A DNA stretch of 6,854 bases, from positions 1 to 6,854 of the forward strand of contig CAMOVS010000066.1 in assembly GCA_946627575.1 (NCBI GenBank), read 5' to 3'. Of the stretch, positions 6,286-6,854 are shown piece by piece. A program made the position numbers and the translations under genes. This stretch comes from an uncultured Lachnospiraceae bacterium (lineage in GTDB: Bacteria > Bacillota > Clostridia > Lachnospirales > Lachnospiraceae). How positions within the stretch are numbered: the first letter of the stretch is position 1; the number at the start of each line of letters is the position of its first letter. Under the pieces are notes generated by a model, which made no database searches, was not told the DNA's origin, and saw nothing but the letters and a program-made list of their open reading frames with translations.

Positions 6286-6699
6286 CTACTTCTTCTTTCC
6301 CAGATTCCGGATCCGGTTTCGGAGGACCTGCCAGACAGTCAGGGATCTCCGCATCCGGTCGCCGGGTATGTAGGCATTGATAGCCTTCAGAACCTTCTTC
6401 GGCTCTTTGGTGGCAAATGCAAAATCCCCGCTGCCCTTCGTCTTAAGGGCAAACCTGGGTATATAGCGGCCACCCATATACACAGAGGCCACTACCATGT
6501 CTACCTCCTCCCAGGGAATCTGTATGTAGTCATGAACATCACGATCATTATAGTATTCAAAGGCCTTATCTCCAATCATAATCTTCCCGTAGGAATTGAT
6601 CCCCAGAAAGGAGGTCCCCTTAACCACCAGGTCCACTTTGGAATTCATAGACTGAACCAGGCCTTTTTCCTTATTCTTTTTTCCTTTTTCTACTGCCAT
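6286..6699 (-). CDS. manO: DUF956 / ManO-family protein, 137 aa
   Basis: Small cytoplasmic protein of the DUF956 family, usually encoded last in mannose-class PTS operons (manLMNO) and thought to modulate that system; the mechanism is not settled. Characteristic stretches are VQSMNSKVDLVVKGTSF (15-31), SYGKIMIGDKAFEYYNDR (36-53), IQIPWEEVDMVVASV (59-73), IPRFALKTK (80-88) and ATKEPKKVLKAI (96-107). A Lys-rich segment (residues 2-13) precedes the usual family start. I chose ATG 6699 over ATG 6705, because AGAGGAG (6707-6713) lies seven bases before the former and only one base before the latter. No PTS gene is visible in the 155 bases to its right; a structured palindromic element sits there instead, so partner genes are elsewhere or beyond the edge. 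The lipoprotein gene follows after 208 bp. Confidence 0.92.
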   Translation of the reverse strand: MAVEKGKKNKEKGLVQSMNSKVDLVVKGTSFLGINSYGKIMIGDKAFEYYNDRDVHDYIQIPWEEVDMVVASVYMGGRYIPRFALKTKGSGDFAFATKEPKKVLKAINAYIPGDRMRRSLTVWQVLRNRIRNLGKKK

Positions 6700-6706
6700 C
6701 AGCATG

Positions 6707-6713
6707 CTCCTCT
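6707..6713 (-). promoter_or_regulatory. ribosome binding site that decides the DUF956 start
   Basis: The minus strand reads AGAGGAG. It is seven bases before ATG 6699 and one base before ATG 6705, so the second ATG is the better start. The strong hairpin at 6721-6742 ends only seven bases upstream of this site. Confidence 0.75.
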
Positions 6714-6720
6714 ATATATT

Positions 6721-6841
6721 CAAGACTCGCTCGCGAGTCTTGGCGCCGGATTCGGGTCAGCTTGCTGACATATTACCTATCCGAATCCGTGCGCATCCTC
6801 GCGGAGCGTTTATCAGATGGGAGATTGGACTCCCACTGATA
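6721..6841. other. dense cluster of inverted repeats: structured RNA, palindromic repeat or mobile-element end
   Basis: Three strong dyads lie side by side. The first is CAAGACTCGC (6721-6730) with GCGAGTCTTG (6733-6742), ten perfect pairs around two bases. The second is CGGATTCGG (6747-6755) with CCGAATCCG (6781-6789), nine perfect pairs enclosing a further perfect hairpin GTCAGC/GCTGAC (6756-6769) and an 11-base single strand. The third is TATCAG-A-TGGGAG (6811-6823) with CTCCCACTGATA (6830-6841), twelve pairs with one bulge. A weaker stem (6792-6808) lies between the second and third. The palindrome GGCGCC sits at 6742-6747. No T-run follows any stem. The cluster ends seven bases before the DUF956 ribosome binding site. 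I cannot match it to a known RNA family. Confidence 0.6.
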
Positions 6842-6852
6842 GAAGTTAATCC
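6757..6852 (-). pseudogene. possible C-terminal tail of an unseen gene entering from the right edge
   Basis: One minus-strand frame is open from base 6852 to a TGA at 6757-6759 and would encode 31 residues beginning GLTSISGSPIS and including HLINAPRGCARIR. The Gly-Leu followed by a polar tail loosely recalls the end of IS200/IS605 TnpB proteins, which have structured RNA overlapping their 3' end. A second frame is also open (beginning RINFYQWESN, 26 codons to a TAA), so coding is far from certain. The bulk of any such gene would be outside the window. Confidence 0.2.
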
Positions 6853-6854
6853 TC

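Noticed and set aside
6244..6768. Plus-strand open frame of 174 codons
   Set aside because: It is antisense to the DUF956 gene, which matches its family throughout.
1..6854. CRISPR array, tRNA or rRNA genes
   Set aside because: No regularly spaced repeats, cloverleaf-like tRNA or conserved rRNA stretch was seen on either strand.

Overview
The window reads as chromosomal DNA of a Clostridia-type Firmicute, most likely Lachnospiraceae (inferred from the protein families, AGGAGG-type ribosome binding sites and moderate GC; not proven). All six recognisable genes lie on the minus strand, so transcription runs from right to left. In transcription order they are: a DUF956/ManO-family protein (6286-6699); a large secreted lipoprotein with a predicted beta-helix (3990-6077); a small alpha/beta hydrolase with a visible Ser-Asp-His triad (3152-3739); a TetR-family regulator (2347-2907); a TrpB2-type tryptophan synthase beta chain (880-2265); and purC, SAICAR synthase, cut off by the left edge (1-798).

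The left part, tetR - trpB2 - purC, has gaps of 81 bp each, which allows co-transcription. The tetR leader carries an operator-like dyad (3028-3061) overlapping a candidate promoter, plus a perfect 9-bp inverted repeat (2962-2997). The tetR-trpB2 gap holds a perfect 7-bp stem and a separate 11-bp palindrome. TrpB2 enzymes make tryptophan from indole and serine; no trpA or other trp gene is in view. PurC belongs to purine synthesis and has no obvious link to it.

The middle part is the hydrolase and the lipoprotein gene, separated by 250 bp. That gap holds a perfect 13-bp stem-loop whose upstream arm is three overlapping AGGAGG-like units leading into an ATG in frame with the hydrolase. It may be a terminator-like stem, a translational control element, or both.

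The right edge (6706-6854) has no complete gene but is full of inverted repeats: at least three strong hairpins in about 120 bases, immediately before the DUF956 ribosome binding site. It looks like a structured RNA, a palindromic repeat, or the end of a mobile element (an IS200/IS605-type right end is one possibility). It sits where a mannose-PTS gene would often precede manO. No tRNA, rRNA or CRISPR array was seen, and no stretch over 300 bases lacks a gene. The most promising leads are the right-edge structured element, the SD-in-stem hairpin at 3910-3943 and the dyad upstream of tetR.
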